NCBI RefSeq assembly: GCF_900104415.1
Contig: NZ_FMXR01000015.1
Location: 1 to 64,000 of the forward strand
Origin: Eubacterium oxidoreducens
GTDB taxonomy: Bacteria > Bacillota > Clostridia > Lachnospirales > Lachnospiraceae
DNA: 64,000 nt
Reading direction: 5' to 3'
The translations under genes were made by a program, and so were the position numbers. Below the pieces are notes generated by a model, which saw only the letters and a program-made list of their open reading frames with translations, was not told the origin of the DNA and searched no databases. Each line of letters begins with the position of its first letter. Position 1 is the stretch's first letter. This document shows, piece by piece, positions 8,207-16,983 of the stretch.

Positions 8207-10308
8207 AAAAGTTTCCCAAGATTTGAAAATCTTACGATTTCTGCACTCGGCGTACCAATGTATGACAAGGATTCCTTATCGCAAATCAGCACTACTTTTT
8301 TGGTAGCTCTTGTTACTGCCGTATACAAAAGCCTTTTTAGTCTCATTCCCTTAAATTCCTTTGTCCACGGAATGTAGACCTCTGAAAACTCACTTCCTTG
8401 CGATTTATGGACAGTCATCGCATAGGCAAGGGTTAGAGCGTCCAGCTCATGTCTTTCAAATTTTCGCAAAATCTTTGTTGAAAACTTTACGAAAATAAAG
8501 CCTTGTGCATCATTTATCTGTGTAATGACACCCATATCTCCGTTGGAAACGTCTTTATCGTTATTAAGATAAATAACTCTATCTCCAAGACGAAAAGTGC
8601 TTTTTCCATAACGAATTTCAGGCTTTCCCGCCTTTGACGGGTTGAACGCATTTTGCAGCCTTCCGTTCAGGTTTTGCGTACCAAGCTGAACCTTTTTCAT
8701 TGGTGTAAGGACTTGTCTATTGTCAAAGGAAACCTTCGATTTTGAAAGTTCCTCAAACAGCACGCTCATTCCTTCTTCTTCACTTTCGACAAAGCGAATG
8801 GCAAAGTCTGACGCCTCATCAAGACGAAGCTCGCCTTTTCCCTTATACTCCAAAATCTTTGAGGCATTAGAGATAATGGCAGAGCCTTCCTTTTGTCTGA
8901 AAGTGACAGTCAAGGTGGTTGTAGGAACTGTGCCTGATAAAATCAGTTCTTCTAAAACATTTCCTGCGGAAACACTAGGGAGCTGATTTTTGTCTCCGAC
9001 CAAAATCACGGTAGTGTTTACAGAAATTGCACTCATTAAAGAGGCAAATAACATCTGCGAACACATAGACGCTTCATCCACAACCACCAAATCCGCATCA
9101 ATTTTATTTTGCGGTTCTTCGTAGTCGGAATGAATACCAAGAAGTGAATGAATCGTTCTCGCATCCATTTTGGTATTCTCGGTCATTCGTCTTGATGCTC
9201 GCCCTGTTGGAGCACAAAGACAAATTTTGGTTTGCGTAAAAACCTTTAAATACGCACACAAGAGTGTATTTAGTGTAGTGGTTTTTCCTGTTCCCGGACC
9301 TCCTGTAATAATCGAGAAGTTATTTTCTATGCCCTTTTTTATCGCTTCTTTTTGTGACGGGGCAAGAGAAATTTTCTTCTCTTTTTCAGCCTCTCTAATA
9401 GACTCTTTAACATTACAAAAAGTCTTTTGTCTTCGAAGCAGGGCAGCAATTTTAATTGCCGATTTCTTCTCTGCCTCATACAAATCTTTTCGATAGAAAA
9501 AGCCGTTGTATTCGGCAATTTCTTCTTCTAAGAGGCTTTCTCGCACCTTGTTTTTCAAGGTATCGAGTTTTTGCATATTTAAGCTCTTTTTATGACTCCC
9601 AAAAAGAATGTCATAGGACTTTTTAAGCGAAGTCTGCTTTTGCAAACAAACCTGCCCCTGCCTTTCCGCATTTTTAAAGGCTTGATGAAGTCCAGCCGTA
9701 ATGCGAATAGGACTATCTTCCTGCCAAATAGAAGTTTTTTTGACTTTTTCATCTATCTGACGGAAGTTAATGGAATCCGCCCACAATAACAAGTATGGGT
9801 TCTTGCTAAGAGATTCCACGTTTCCTGAGAATCTCTTAAACGCTTCTTTCTCCTGCTTTTTTGATAATTCAAAATAACAAGAAAACGCATTATGAAACTT
9901 ATAGCGTTCCATCTTGTTAAGATAAGCGTTTTTGATACCCTCTGCCTTGTCAAGGGTAATTCCCCTTATCGAGGCAATCTTTTTCACGTCTTCCATTGCG
10001 GAAAGACAAGGAAACTTGCGAACAAATTCGCTGATTCTCTTGTCTTTCATGTTCGGGAGTTTCATGTTCATTAAAAACGCCCGAACCTCATCTGCTCCTT
10101 GCGGAAGACGGATTTTAGCACTCGCTACTTCAAAATATTTTCCGTAGTGAGCGTCTTCTTTCCAATCTCCGCAAAGCGTGGAAAGTTGCGAAGGGATATT
10201 TTGCCCCTTCGCTGTGAAAAAATTATTATTCGTTACTTCTGTGGCAATTTGATATACCTCAGAAGAAAACTTCCACCCATAAAAGGTGGAATCTATTTGT
10301 TTTGTCAT
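8188..10308 (-). CDS. RecD2-like / superfamily 1B DNA helicase
   Basis: About 706 residues. Walker A GGPGTGKTTT lies near residue 339 and motif II VVVDEAS near 410, then GDKNQLPSV and a C-terminal TVHKSQGSEF motif, all hallmarks of the RecD/TraA helicase group. The N-terminal 300 residues hold the RecD2-type helix-hairpin-helix region. It is a 5'-3' helicase family. The ATG at 10,306-10,308 follows AAAAAGGAGG and overlaps the primase stop codon as TAATG, so translation is coupled. It may unwind DNA for the element's replication or process ends for recombination. The TraA-type relaxase domain is absent, so it is not the relaxase. Confidence 0.9.
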   Translation of the reverse strand: MTKQIDSTFYGWKFSSEVYQIATEVTNNNFFTAKGQNIPSQLSTLCGDWKEDAHYGKYFEVASAKIRLPQGADEVRAFLMNMKLPNMKDKRISEFVRKFPCLSAMEDVKKIASIRGITLDKAEGIKNAYLNKMERYKFHNAFSCYFELSKKQEKEAFKRFSGNVESLSKNPYLLLWADSINFRQIDEKVKKTSIWQEDSPIRITAGLHQAFKNAERQGQVCLQKQTSLKKSYDILFGSHKKSLNMQKLDTLKNKVRESLLEEEIAEYNGFFYRKDLYEAEKKSAIKIAALLRRQKTFCNVKESIREAEKEKKISLAPSQKEAIKKGIENNFSIITGGPGTGKTTTLNTLLCAYLKVFTQTKICLCAPTGRASRRMTENTKMDARTIHSLLGIHSDYEEPQNKIDADLVVVDEASMCSQMLFASLMSAISVNTTVILVGDKNQLPSVSAGNVLEELILSGTVPTTTLTVTFRQKEGSAIISNASKILEYKGKGELRLDEASDFAIRFVESEEEGMSVLFEELSKSKVSFDNRQVLTPMKKVQLGTQNLNGRLQNAFNPSKAGKPEIRYGKSTFRLGDRVIYLNNDKDVSNGDMGVITQINDAQGFIFVKFSTKILRKFERHELDALTLAYAMTVHKSQGSEFSEVYIPWTKEFKGMRLKRLLYTAVTRATKKVVLICDKESLSYIGTPSAEIVRFSNLGKLLKEATR

Positions 10309-11348
10309 TATTTCCTCCTTTTTATACACAAAAGGTCGTCAATCCCTTTTGCTCCGTTCCATTTAAGCGGAACGAATTTATAGCCAAGTCTTGAAAAGAC
10401 ATCATAAAAGATATCTGTTGCCTTAGCTACTGTTTCCTTTTTGGGAACAACATCATTCCCCAATTTGTCCATATCAAGAGCCTCAAAGCATGCATCATAA
10501 GAATGATGTGCAAGGTGTCTTGATAATGGAGCAAGGTTAGTTACGCCTGCAATTCCTGCAATTGTGAACCGCTTTCGCTCCTCATCCGTTAAAAGAGCAT
10601 AAGTTACATAGGCTTTTAAAATACCTTCTGTAACGATAAGCTCCTTGCCCTTTCCAAGAACAGTCATTGGTGCACCGCTCGGTGTTCCATTTGGTTTTCC
10701 TTTAGACGAAGCCCAAATGTATTTGCCGTTAATGATTTTTATCTGCATCCCGACAATTCTTCCTTCTTCATCAAAAGCAGGGCAATAATAGCCATCATGG
10801 ATTGCTCCAAGTGCTAGTCTGCCATCTTCTTCAAAAAAAGGTGGAACACCAATAAACTCCCAAAGCGGAAGTTTTAAGGCATCAAATTCTTCCTTTGTCG
10901 GAACAGATTTAAACACCTTTATTTGCTCCTCATTCAAACCTCTACGGAGCAAATCCGCTTTATGCTCACTCTTAAGAGTGAGTTTATCTAGGTATTTTCT
11001 AAGAGCCTTATCAATGTATGGACTTGACTCTTTTACCGCACTTTTAAATGCGGGTTTTGAAAATACCAAGGGCTTTATTTCTCCCTCAGAGGCTCTCATG
11101 ATTTTCCGATAAGCCTCTTTGGTAGAAATATTTGCAAAATCAGAAACAAGCGTTACAATGTTTCCGCTGTAATTACAACGAAAACAATGACAAAGACCGT
11201 TTCGATTCACGTTGCATTTACCCCGTTTCTCCGTCTGACATTCGGGGCAAGAAATGCTGATGGAGTCATTATTTTCGCTAAGGATTTTCATTCCATTCTC
11301 CTTTGCGATTTCAAATGCTCCGTAAATCTCGTTTTGGGTAAAACTCAT
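10308..11348 (-). CDS. DNA primase-like protein (zinc finger plus Toprim)
   Basis: About 346 residues. A CHC2-like zinc finger lies at about residues 34-60 (CPEC then CHCFRC), followed by a linker. A Toprim-like domain follows with VTEGILKA and GIAGVTNL, ending KGIDDLL. This is the layout of phage- and plasmid-type primases that read template through the zinc finger and make primers with Toprim. The catalytic core between finger and Toprim is shorter than in DnaG. Start ATG at 11,346-11,348 after AAAGGAGG. Its stop overlaps the helicase start, so primase and helicase are made together. Confidence 0.85.
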   Translation of the reverse strand: MSFTQNEIYGAFEIAKENGMKILSENNDSISISCPECQTEKRGKCNVNRNGLCHCFRCNYSGNIVTLVSDFANISTKEAYRKIMRASEGEIKPLVFSKPAFKSAVKESSPYIDKALRKYLDKLTLKSEHKADLLRRGLNEEQIKVFKSVPTKEEFDALKLPLWEFIGVPPFFEEDGRLALGAIHDGYYCPAFDEEGRIVGMQIKIINGKYIWASSKGKPNGTPSGAPMTVLGKGKELIVTEGILKAYVTYALLTDEERKRFTIAGIAGVTNLAPLSRHLAHHSYDACFEALDMDKLGNDVVPKKETVAKATDIFYDVFSRLGYKFVPLKWNGAKGIDDLLCIKRRK

Positions 11349-11352
11349 ACTC

Positions 11353-11544
11353 TTACCCCTCCTTTCTTTGAAGTGCACGATTCAGCCGTGCTATTTCCAT
11401 AAGGGCGTTTTTATGCTCCTTTTCAAGAGCAAAAAGTTTCTCCCTTAAAATATTTCTTTCTTCGCAAACCGAAGCGTAGTTTCGTTTCAGCTCCTCTGTT
11501 TGCTCGAATTTTTTTATAGTCTCTTTTTTTCTTTTTAAATTCAT
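11353..11544 (-). CDS. Small coiled-coil protein
   Basis: A 63-residue, highly charged protein that reads as one long coiled coil (heptads of L and I in ERNILREKLFALEKEHKNALM). Start ATG after AAAGGAGAGG, with copy 4 of the GTACTTA motif 22 bases upstream. It ends 4 bases before the primase start, so it is in one transcript with primase and helicase. It could be a structural or adaptor subunit of that machinery. I recognise no family. Confidence 0.65.
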   Translation of the reverse strand: MNLKRKKETIKKFEQTEELKRNYASVCEERNILREKLFALEKEHKNALMEIARLNRALQRKEG

Positions 11545-11566
11545 GAGGACCTCTCCTTTCTTTTAA

Positions 11567-11576
11567 ATAAGTACTC
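11567..11576 (-). promoter_or_regulatory. GTACTTA motif, copy 4
   Basis: Minus strand GAGTACTTAT, 22 bases before the coiled-coil gene that opens the primase-helicase unit. It follows a terminator hairpin by a few bases. Confidence 0.5.
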
Positions 11577-11581
11577 CTATG

Positions 11582-11609
11582 AAAAGAGCGGAGGAGAAAA
11601 CCCCTCCGC
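11582..11609 (-). terminator. Terminator after the sigma-like gene
   Basis: GCGGAGGGG pairs with CTCCTCCGC around a TTTT loop, followed by CTCTTTTC on the minus strand. The T-run is short. Confidence 0.75.
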
Positions 11610-11614
11610 AATTT

Positions 11615-12184
11615 CTATAATGCTTCAAACGCTTTCTGCTCTTCTTCATAGAAGAACTTAAGAGAGCGAAGTGCTCTCTCTAAACGCTTGTAGCCTGCCG
11701 CCTTGCTCTCGTCGTCTTTAAAAGGAATAATCCCTTTTTCAAAGTACTCCGCAAGAGCATTGACAGCTTCTTTTGGAAGCTTTCTTCTTGCCTTTGAGAA
11801 AGTTCCCTTAAGTGTTTCTAACAACTCCGTTTCGGAAAAATCATTAGAAATTTCACTTGCCCCCCCGCCAAATGCTAAGGCATTTGCCTCGACATAGGCG
11901 AGGGCTTCTTCGCTTGCATCATAGTGCACGGTACTTCCGCTTTCCGTACACTTCTTTTTGTTAATTGCAACAAGGTGGTTTCTCACACAAGTCGCAACAT
12001 AAGACTTCCAATCACCTTTTTCAGGGTTGAAGCCTTTAGATGCTTTGACTAGAGCAAGGTAAGATTCTTGCTCGTAGTCCTCAAAATCTGCCGACAAAAC
12101 TTTGTTCTGACGGCAAAAAACTCTAGCTACATTTTGAGCGTAGTTAATAACGCTCATATCCATTTCAAGATTTGCATTACCCAT
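11615..12184 (-). CDS. Sigma-70-like protein (region 2), element-encoded
   Basis: The 189-residue protein shows a sigma region-2 pattern at about residues 30-75: FEDYEQESYLALVKASKGF, then NPEKGDWKSYVATCVRNHL. This compares with DLIQEGYIGL...F-P-G-FS-YA--WIR in known sigma factors. The C-terminal half (ELLETLKGTFSKARRKLPKEA, then KRLERALRSL) has the spacing of region 4 but a poor helix-turn-helix. Copy 5 of the GTACTTA motif lies 71 bases upstream, so it may control itself. It is a good candidate to read the GTACTTA promoters on this element. Known relatives include phage and plasmid sigma factors. Sigma homology is fairly clear; promoter choice is inferred. Confidence 0.75.
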   Translation of the reverse strand: MGNANLEMDMSVINYAQNVARVFCRQNKVLSADFEDYEQESYLALVKASKGFNPEKGDWKSYVATCVRNHLVAINKKKCTESGSTVHYDASEEALAYVEANALAFGGGASEISNDFSETELLETLKGTFSKARRKLPKEAVNALAEYFEKGIIPFKDDESKAAGYKRLERALRSLKFFYEEEQKAFEAL

Positions 12185-12255
12185 ACAAATTCTCCTTTCT
12201 GCCCTGTTTTAAGGGCGAAAAACTTTTATTTTTTTCTATTTCTTCTTGTTGCAAT

Positions 12256-12265
12256 ATAAGTACAT
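12256..12265 (-). promoter_or_regulatory. GTACTTA motif, copy 5
   Basis: Minus strand ATGTACTTAT, directly after a terminator T-run and 71 bases before the sigma-like gene. Confidence 0.6.
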
Positions 12266-12293
12266 AAAAAAAGACATCTTATGATGCCTTTAA
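12265..12293 (-). terminator. Weak terminator
   Basis: AAAGGCATC pairs with GATGTCTTT and is followed by seven T on the minus strand. A second small hairpin (GACCATAC...GTATGGTC) lies at about 12,325-12,350. Both follow the small minus-strand gene at 12,392-12,616. Nothing else is seen between 12,185 and 12,391 apart from motif copy 5. Confidence 0.65.
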
Positions 12294-12391
12294 AATGAGT
12301 GAATTAATAAATGCAAAGAGAAACGACCACACCCCATACGAAGTATGGTCATTTTCTAAGCACTTATGTTATATTTAATTGTAAAGAATTA

Positions 12392-12616
12392 TTAACAAGG
12401 GATAATACTTTTTACATCTCGAACAGTAAGACCGACCGTTCCAAATGGAAGTCCTTTATGAGATTCGTGTTGGCTTAAGTAAAATTCAACACTTATTTCA
12501 TTATTATCTTGAATTACAAAATACATAGGCAGTAAAGTTCCTGTAAAAACATCCCCCTTTGTTGTTGTTATTTGCACAAGGTTTCCCTCTCGTGCAATTC
12601 TAAAAAAATCATTCAT
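12392..12616 (-). CDS. Small hypothetical protein
   Basis: A 74-residue protein from the ATG at 12,614-12,616 (MNDFFRIAREGNLVQITTTKG). It has the look of a small beta-rich fold, alternating T/V/I with G (QITTTKGDVFTGTLLPMYFVI). No cysteine pairs, signal or membrane segment. No clear ribosome-binding site precedes this start; an in-frame start further up would overlap the divergent gene. It lies back to back with the plus-strand gene, only 25 bases apart. I recognise no family; the pair may have arrived together. Confidence 0.5.
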   Translation of the reverse strand: MNDFFRIAREGNLVQITTTKGDVFTGTLLPMYFVIQDNNEISVEFYLSQHESHKGLPFGTVGLTVRDVKSIIPC

Positions 12617-12641
12617 AAATAAAAATAATAGGAGAAAAATT

Positions 12642-13226
12642 ATGAGTAAACTAACATTTCCACATCTTGATACTTTAATTCCCGACATGTCAAATAAAGG
12701 AATCTATAAAGAACATTTTGCCTTTAATTATTCTCAACAAACATTGGATTGCATTTTTAGTTTTAGTAATAATAGATATGAATTGCTTGTTGGGGTTCAT
12801 GCGTTAAATTATGGCTTTGTCGTAACTATATATCAAAGTAAAAGTGGTTCTTATATTGCAGAAATAACAGACGACATTTATAACGAATTTTGTCGTGTAT
12901 TGAACCTTTCGTATTGTGGAGATGGCTTTACTTCTAACACTCTCCTAAGCCTCCTTTCTTCTCATATCCCGCGGGTTTCAAGTGGAATAAAAATAACTTA
13001 TGAAACAATGAGGCAGTATACTAAATGCCGAAAAGTTGAAGAGTCTGAAAAAATATACTTTAAAGGTTGGAATAACCATGTAAAAGACGGTAACACAGCA
13101 CACAACTTCGATAAAACAGAATTTTATTTCGGCACAGAAGTAGCAAATTATTGTAGACAAAACAACATTAGCTCATTGTGGACTCATATTGACAGAAACC
13201 AAAAATTATATCGTAATCCTTGGTAG
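12642..13226 (+). CDS. Hypothetical cargo protein, possibly DUF6037-like
   Basis: The only plus-strand gene inside the conjugative region. The 194-residue product starts MSKLTFPHLDTL after ATAGGAG. Features include an aromatic-rich N-terminal half and a C-terminal block (KIYFKGWNNH, then NNISSLWTHIDRN). From memory this resembles the DUF6037 family, whose role is not known to me; this needs a profile search. It lacks the GTACTTA motif and ends in a hairpin. Opposite orientation and independent signals mark it as cargo inserted between the transfer block and the sigma-like gene. A defence or accessory role is possible but unproven. Confidence 0.7.
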   Translation: MSKLTFPHLDTLIPDMSNKGIYKEHFAFNYSQQTLDCIFSFSNNRYELLVGVHALNYGFVVTIYQSKSGSYIAEITDDIYNEFCRVLNLSYCGDGFTSNTLLSLLSSHIPRVSSGIKITYETMRQYTKCRKVEESEKIYFKGWNNHVKDGNTAHNFDKTEFYFGTEVANYCRQNNISSLWTHIDRNQKLYRNPW

Positions 13227-13251
13227 ATTTTTTTACACACCGTAAGTAAGA

Positions 13252-13275
13252 CCCCCCACCTTAATAGGTGGTGGG
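13252..13275. terminator. Hairpin between convergent genes
   Basis: CCCACC and GGTGGTGGG form a strong GC stem around TTAATA, between the ends of the cargo gene and the next minus-strand gene. No T-run follows on either strand, so it may be a terminator aided by a factor, or an RNA end-stabiliser. Confidence 0.4.
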
Positions 13276-13288
13276 ATAATTGCGTTTC

Positions 13289-13909
13289 TTATGCCTGAAT
13301 ATATTTTGTTGCTCCACCGCTTTCCACAAGTACATAGGAATCAACTCCAATCACTTCAAAGCGTTTCATCTTTTCAATCTGACTTTCTTCGTCAATAACA
13401 ATAATTCGATGTAAATTTTCTCTGTCTTCTTCTGTTAAATACCGCTCCATATTATGAAGAACGCTAAGGTCTGTCTCTTTCGTCTTTGGAACATATAAAA
13501 TTTCAATAAACTCTCCGTTCACCGATAACGCTGCACAGAAAAGGTTGCTGTAATTTAAGCCATCATAAGTAAGAAAATCCACATGATTTGCTTTTGCTTT
13601 AAAATCAAGATAAATCCAAAAGGCTTTATAATGTCCATCTAATTCATGGAACTTCTCTTTCAACTCCTCACACGACACGATAATGTCCTGATTTTCCTCG
13701 CCACCTTCGACTGCGTAAAACAGCCGTTCATCAAAGACAAATTCTTTAACTTCCTTTTTGACTGTCGAAATGTCCTCTTCTACACATTCTGCAAGCTGTC
13801 TAATGTGCATAATCTTATTTTTCTGTACCATTGTTAAGATTTTTCGACCAAATTCATACTTCTTAGCCGCACCATCGCTAATTGTTTTAATTTCCTGTTG
13901 CATTGCCAT
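13289..13909 (-). CDS. Conjugation-region protein with winged-helix-like N-terminus
   Basis: A 206-residue protein. The first 65 residues (FGRKILTMVQKNKIMHIRQLAE) read like a winged helix, and the rest like an alpha/beta fold (FWIYLDFKAKANHVDF, then LHRIIVIDEESQ). It may belong to the uncharacterised DUF5697 family, which I recall beside VirB4 genes in Clostridia; that is from memory only. Start ATG after AAAGGAG, overlapping the VirB4 gene end by 23 bases, so the two are translated together. A regulatory or DNA-processing role in transfer is possible. Confidence 0.7.
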   Translation of the reverse strand: MAMQQEIKTISDGAAKKYEFGRKILTMVQKNKIMHIRQLAECVEEDISTVKKEVKEFVFDERLFYAVEGGEENQDIIVSCEELKEKFHELDGHYKAFWIYLDFKAKANHVDFLTYDGLNYSNLFCAALSVNGEFIEILYVPKTKETDLSVLHNMERYLTEEDRENLHRIIVIDEESQIEKMKRFEVIGVDSYVLVESGGATKYIQA

Positions 13910-16580
13910 ATTCTTTCTCCTTTGCCAATTGTTCTAATTGTTTTCTGTCTGTTGTAATAAGGTCATTTTCTTTCGGACTTCCTAAGAAGTGGATAGGAAC
14001 ATTGTTTCCATTTGTTGCCAAAAGTCCGTGTCCTCGTTCAAATTTAATAATCTTTTTGTATTCTTCATCTGATAAATCAAGAAGCTCCTGCACCGCTTTC
14101 GCATCTCGATTTTCAAGTTTTAATAAAATTTTTGTTTTGGAGTTGTTAATAATACCCTCACCAAACGCACCGCCATCAAGTGAGAAGAAGTCGGTAAGAT
14201 TTTGCGTTGCACAAATAGCACTACCGCCATAGCCACGAATAATTTTGAAAATTTCAAGCGTATATTCTGCCGCTTTTTTATTCGACTTCGCTCCGATAAG
14301 TTCCCATGCCTCGTCCAAAATAATAGCCTTTTTCTTTGTTCTATCTTCCTTTGAAATCCCCCGTACCGCATCAAGTGCGACAAACATTCCAATAGTAAGC
14401 ATCTTTCCTGTTAATTTTGAAATATCAATAACAGTGTAAAGATTATTTAAGTCTACATTTGTCTGTCCGTTAAAACTCTTTGCTGAACCGTTTACAAGTT
14501 TCTTTAAAATCATAGCAAGACGGTAAGTCCTATCGTCTTTTAAAAGTTCTTCGTACACATCACTTAAAATCGGCATCTCTTTCATTGAGCCGTCTTCCTT
14601 ATAAAGTGAGGTATTGTCCATTGTAATTCCTTTTCTTTCATACGCTCTTAAAATAGCTTCGTCTAAAAGTTCTTCTTCAAGACCGTCCATATCAGGAATT
14701 AAAAGGGAAAAGAAAGTTTCAATTGTGCCATTAATCTTGTCTGACAAAAGAGACGATTCATAGTAATCTCCATCAAGAGCTTTTGAGGCGGTATCATTTG
14801 GCTTTCGGATGTCAAGCACGTTAATACAATGTTCTGACGCAGGAGAAATCTGCGCAAACTCCCCGCCGATTGCTTGACACGCTCTTGCAAATTCGTGTCC
14901 TTTATCAGGTGCAATAATAAATGTCTGAATACCTTTTTTACGGAATCTTTGAGCCAAAAGCTGTAACAAATACGTCTTTCCTGCTCCTGACGTACCCAAA
15001 ATAGAAATATTCGCATTCATGTAATTTTTTGAATCAAAAATATCTGTCGCACAAATGGAATTATTCATCTCGTTAATACCGAGGAAAATTCCATCTTCAT
15101 CAAACATTTCATAGTTGGTAAATGGATAAAAACAAGCAAGGTCAGAGGTTAATACATTTCTCTTTGCTCTTGCAAAAATCTTCTTATCCATCTGTCCGAG
15201 TGGAATATAACTTGTAAGTGCTCTTTTTTGTTCATAATCCGTATTTCCACAATCAATCTCAATAGAGCGGAGGTAATCAAGAAATTCTCTTTTCTTCGCT
15301 CTAAGTGTACTAAGGTTATTAGATGTAATTGTCAACAAGATTGCAAAATAATACAAATCCTGTCCACCGCCTGAAAGCCCTTGTTTCAAATAATTTCCTG
15401 CATCAAGAGTATCAAGGGTATCATCATATGCGGAATTTGATGCACTAATGTCATTCATTTTTGACATATTCCATCTCATGTGCCGTCCAATTCTGTCTAA
15501 ACTTTTTCTTTTATCTTCCTTTTTCAAAAATAAGTCCACATCAATACCAACACCTGCATTTGTCAGTATCGAAAGCCAGCCTTTTGGCATATAATTTGGA
15601 ATATGATTCTGTTTTATATAAACAAAAGAATAATAAGTATCGTCTATTCTTGTGTAATCTCGGTGGGTAAGGTCAATCTCACTCGGAGAAATAAACTCCG
15701 TAACAGGAATATGGTTTAAAGACTCTTCTCCATAGGTGCATTCATAAAAATAATGCACGTCTTGATACTGCTGTTCAAAATCTACTTCTGCATTTTTTGT
15801 TCGGTTTAAAATGTCAAAGTAAATCTTTGCCGTTTCTTGCGTGGTAAGCCCAAGTGTAACCATTTTGTTTCCGCAAGATGCAAGATAAGTTTTAGCTCGA
15901 TTCGCCGCAATATTAAGTTCGTTTTCAATTTCTTCATCAGAAATCATCTGTCCCATTGCAATCTTTTTTTCCAAAACAATGAAAAATCGTCTTGAAACCG
16001 ATTCTGTTGCGGACACTTGCGTAATTAAATTTAATTGGTCAATCATCAGCTCTTTGCATTTTTCGTCTTTTTCATTCGCAATCTCTTTACGCATTTTGTC
16101 GATATACGAAGAAACGTCTGCTCTTTTTGACAAAGACTTAATTTGAATCCCTGACGGAGCAATCTTTAACCATTTTGCAAAATCTTCTACAACGCTTTCT
16201 TGTTCTTCATCACTTTTAAGCAAGAAGTTAATTGGTAAAATTTCTAAAATCTTTACTCTGCGGTTGTCTTCTGTATATACAATTCCTCTTTCAATTTTCT
16301 CAATGGGAATTAAATCAACCGCAAGCGTTGTCGGAAGTGGAGATTGAATGAAAATATCATGGTCTTTTTGCGTAACATCAATCTCTATTTCTTGCTCTTT
16401 TTGCATTGCCCTTTGTTCTTTAATTGCGGAAATTCGCTCTAAGGGTGTCATATCCGCAATATCATTTGATTTTTCCTCGACTCTCTCAGGGGCTTTAGGA
16501 ATCTCTTTTCGTCTTTTTGCGATTTCCTTTCTCGCTTCTCTTTCTGTCTTTCTGCTCAATGCTCTTTCGTTTCCTTTCAT
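13887..16580 (-). CDS. VirB4-family conjugation ATPase
   Basis: The 897-residue protein is the motor ATPase of a type IV secretion system. Walker A GTSGAGKTYLL lies near residue 530 and Walker B KKAIILDEAWE near 753, followed by a CATQNLTDF sensor motif. The N-terminal 450 residues form the usual VirB4 membrane-facing domain, here with a long charged, basic start. It resembles the VirB4 of Tn1549/CTn-type elements of Clostridia. It drives pilus assembly and substrate transfer at the inner face of the membrane. The start is not certain: the first ATG at 16,578-16,580 overlaps the VirB3-like gene by 86 bases and has no strong ribosome-binding site. Confidence 0.95.
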   Translation of the reverse strand: MKGNERALSRKTEREARKEIAKRRKEIPKAPERVEEKSNDIADMTPLERISAIKEQRAMQKEQEIEIDVTQKDHDIFIQSPLPTTLAVDLIPIEKIERGIVYTEDNRRVKILEILPINFLLKSDEEQESVVEDFAKWLKIAPSGIQIKSLSKRADVSSYIDKMRKEIANEKDEKCKELMIDQLNLITQVSATESVSRRFFIVLEKKIAMGQMISDEEIENELNIAANRAKTYLASCGNKMVTLGLTTQETAKIYFDILNRTKNAEVDFEQQYQDVHYFYECTYGEESLNHIPVTEFISPSEIDLTHRDYTRIDDTYYSFVYIKQNHIPNYMPKGWLSILTNAGVGIDVDLFLKKEDKRKSLDRIGRHMRWNMSKMNDISASNSAYDDTLDTLDAGNYLKQGLSGGGQDLYYFAILLTITSNNLSTLRAKKREFLDYLRSIEIDCGNTDYEQKRALTSYIPLGQMDKKIFARAKRNVLTSDLACFYPFTNYEMFDEDGIFLGINEMNNSICATDIFDSKNYMNANISILGTSGAGKTYLLQLLAQRFRKKGIQTFIIAPDKGHEFARACQAIGGEFAQISPASEHCINVLDIRKPNDTASKALDGDYYESSLLSDKINGTIETFFSLLIPDMDGLEEELLDEAILRAYERKGITMDNTSLYKEDGSMKEMPILSDVYEELLKDDRTYRLAMILKKLVNGSAKSFNGQTNVDLNNLYTVIDISKLTGKMLTIGMFVALDAVRGISKEDRTKKKAIILDEAWELIGAKSNKKAAEYTLEIFKIIRGYGGSAICATQNLTDFFSLDGGAFGEGIINNSKTKILLKLENRDAKAVQELLDLSDEEYKKIIKFERGHGLLATNGNNVPIHFLGSPKENDLITTDRKQLEQLAKEKEYGNATGN

Positions 16581-16938
16581 TTTTTTTGAATTGTTTTATT
16601 TTTTGATATTTTTTACGCTGCAATACTTGCTCTCGGTAAATTCTATCTTTTGGTGTTGGGGCTTTAAAAACTCGTCCTGCCTGCTTTGATGAAATCACAT
16701 CAATGATAAAGGAAGATAAGGATAATCCATTTATTCCGATAAGGGCAAGGACTACAAGTGGAAGTAAAATTAAAATTCCCATATAAATCTTCCCTTGTGC
16801 GGGAAGTGGCAATACTTTAAAAATTAAGATTGCCATAAAAATTCCAATGACTCCGCTTTCTATAACATTTCGTACTTTTAAAAAGCCACCAATCGTTCCT
16901 TCTTGTGCAAAATTTGATGGAATTATGCAGTTTTTCAT
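16495..16938 (-). CDS. PrgI/VirB3-like inner-membrane conjugation protein
   Basis: 147 residues with two membrane segments at about 29-50 and 55-78, then a long basic C-terminal tail (KKYQKIKQFKKNERKRKS). Position directly before VirB4, size and two-helix layout fit the PrgI/VirB3 family, which anchors VirB4 at the membrane. Start after AAAGGAGG, with copy 6 of the GTACTTA motif 23 bases upstream. The tail overlaps the VirB4 start in another frame. In some systems VirB3 and VirB4 are fused, so this close overlap fits. Family call is from context and topology. Confidence 0.75.
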   Translation of the reverse strand: MKNCIIPSNFAQEGTIGGFLKVRNVIESGVIGIFMAILIFKVLPLPAQGKIYMGILILLPLVVLALIGINGLSLSSFIIDVISSKQAGRVFKAPTPKDRIYREQVLQRKKYQKIKQFKKNERKRKSIEQKDRKRSEKGNRKKTKRDS

Positions 16939-16961
16939 AAGTTATTCCCTCCTTTCTATAT

Positions 16962-16971
16962 ATAAGTACAC
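16962..16971 (-). promoter_or_regulatory. GTACTTA motif, copy 6
   Basis: Minus strand GTGTACTTAT followed by ATATAGAAAGGAGG, 23 bases before the VirB3-like start and 13 bases after the previous stop. No hairpin separates the two genes. Confidence 0.6.
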
Positions 16972-16983
16972 AAAGTGCTATTT

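Noticed and set aside
13327-13336. AAGTACAT inside the gene at 13,289-13,909
   Set aside because: It lacks the ATA side of the motif, lies in coding sequence and is not near any downstream start.
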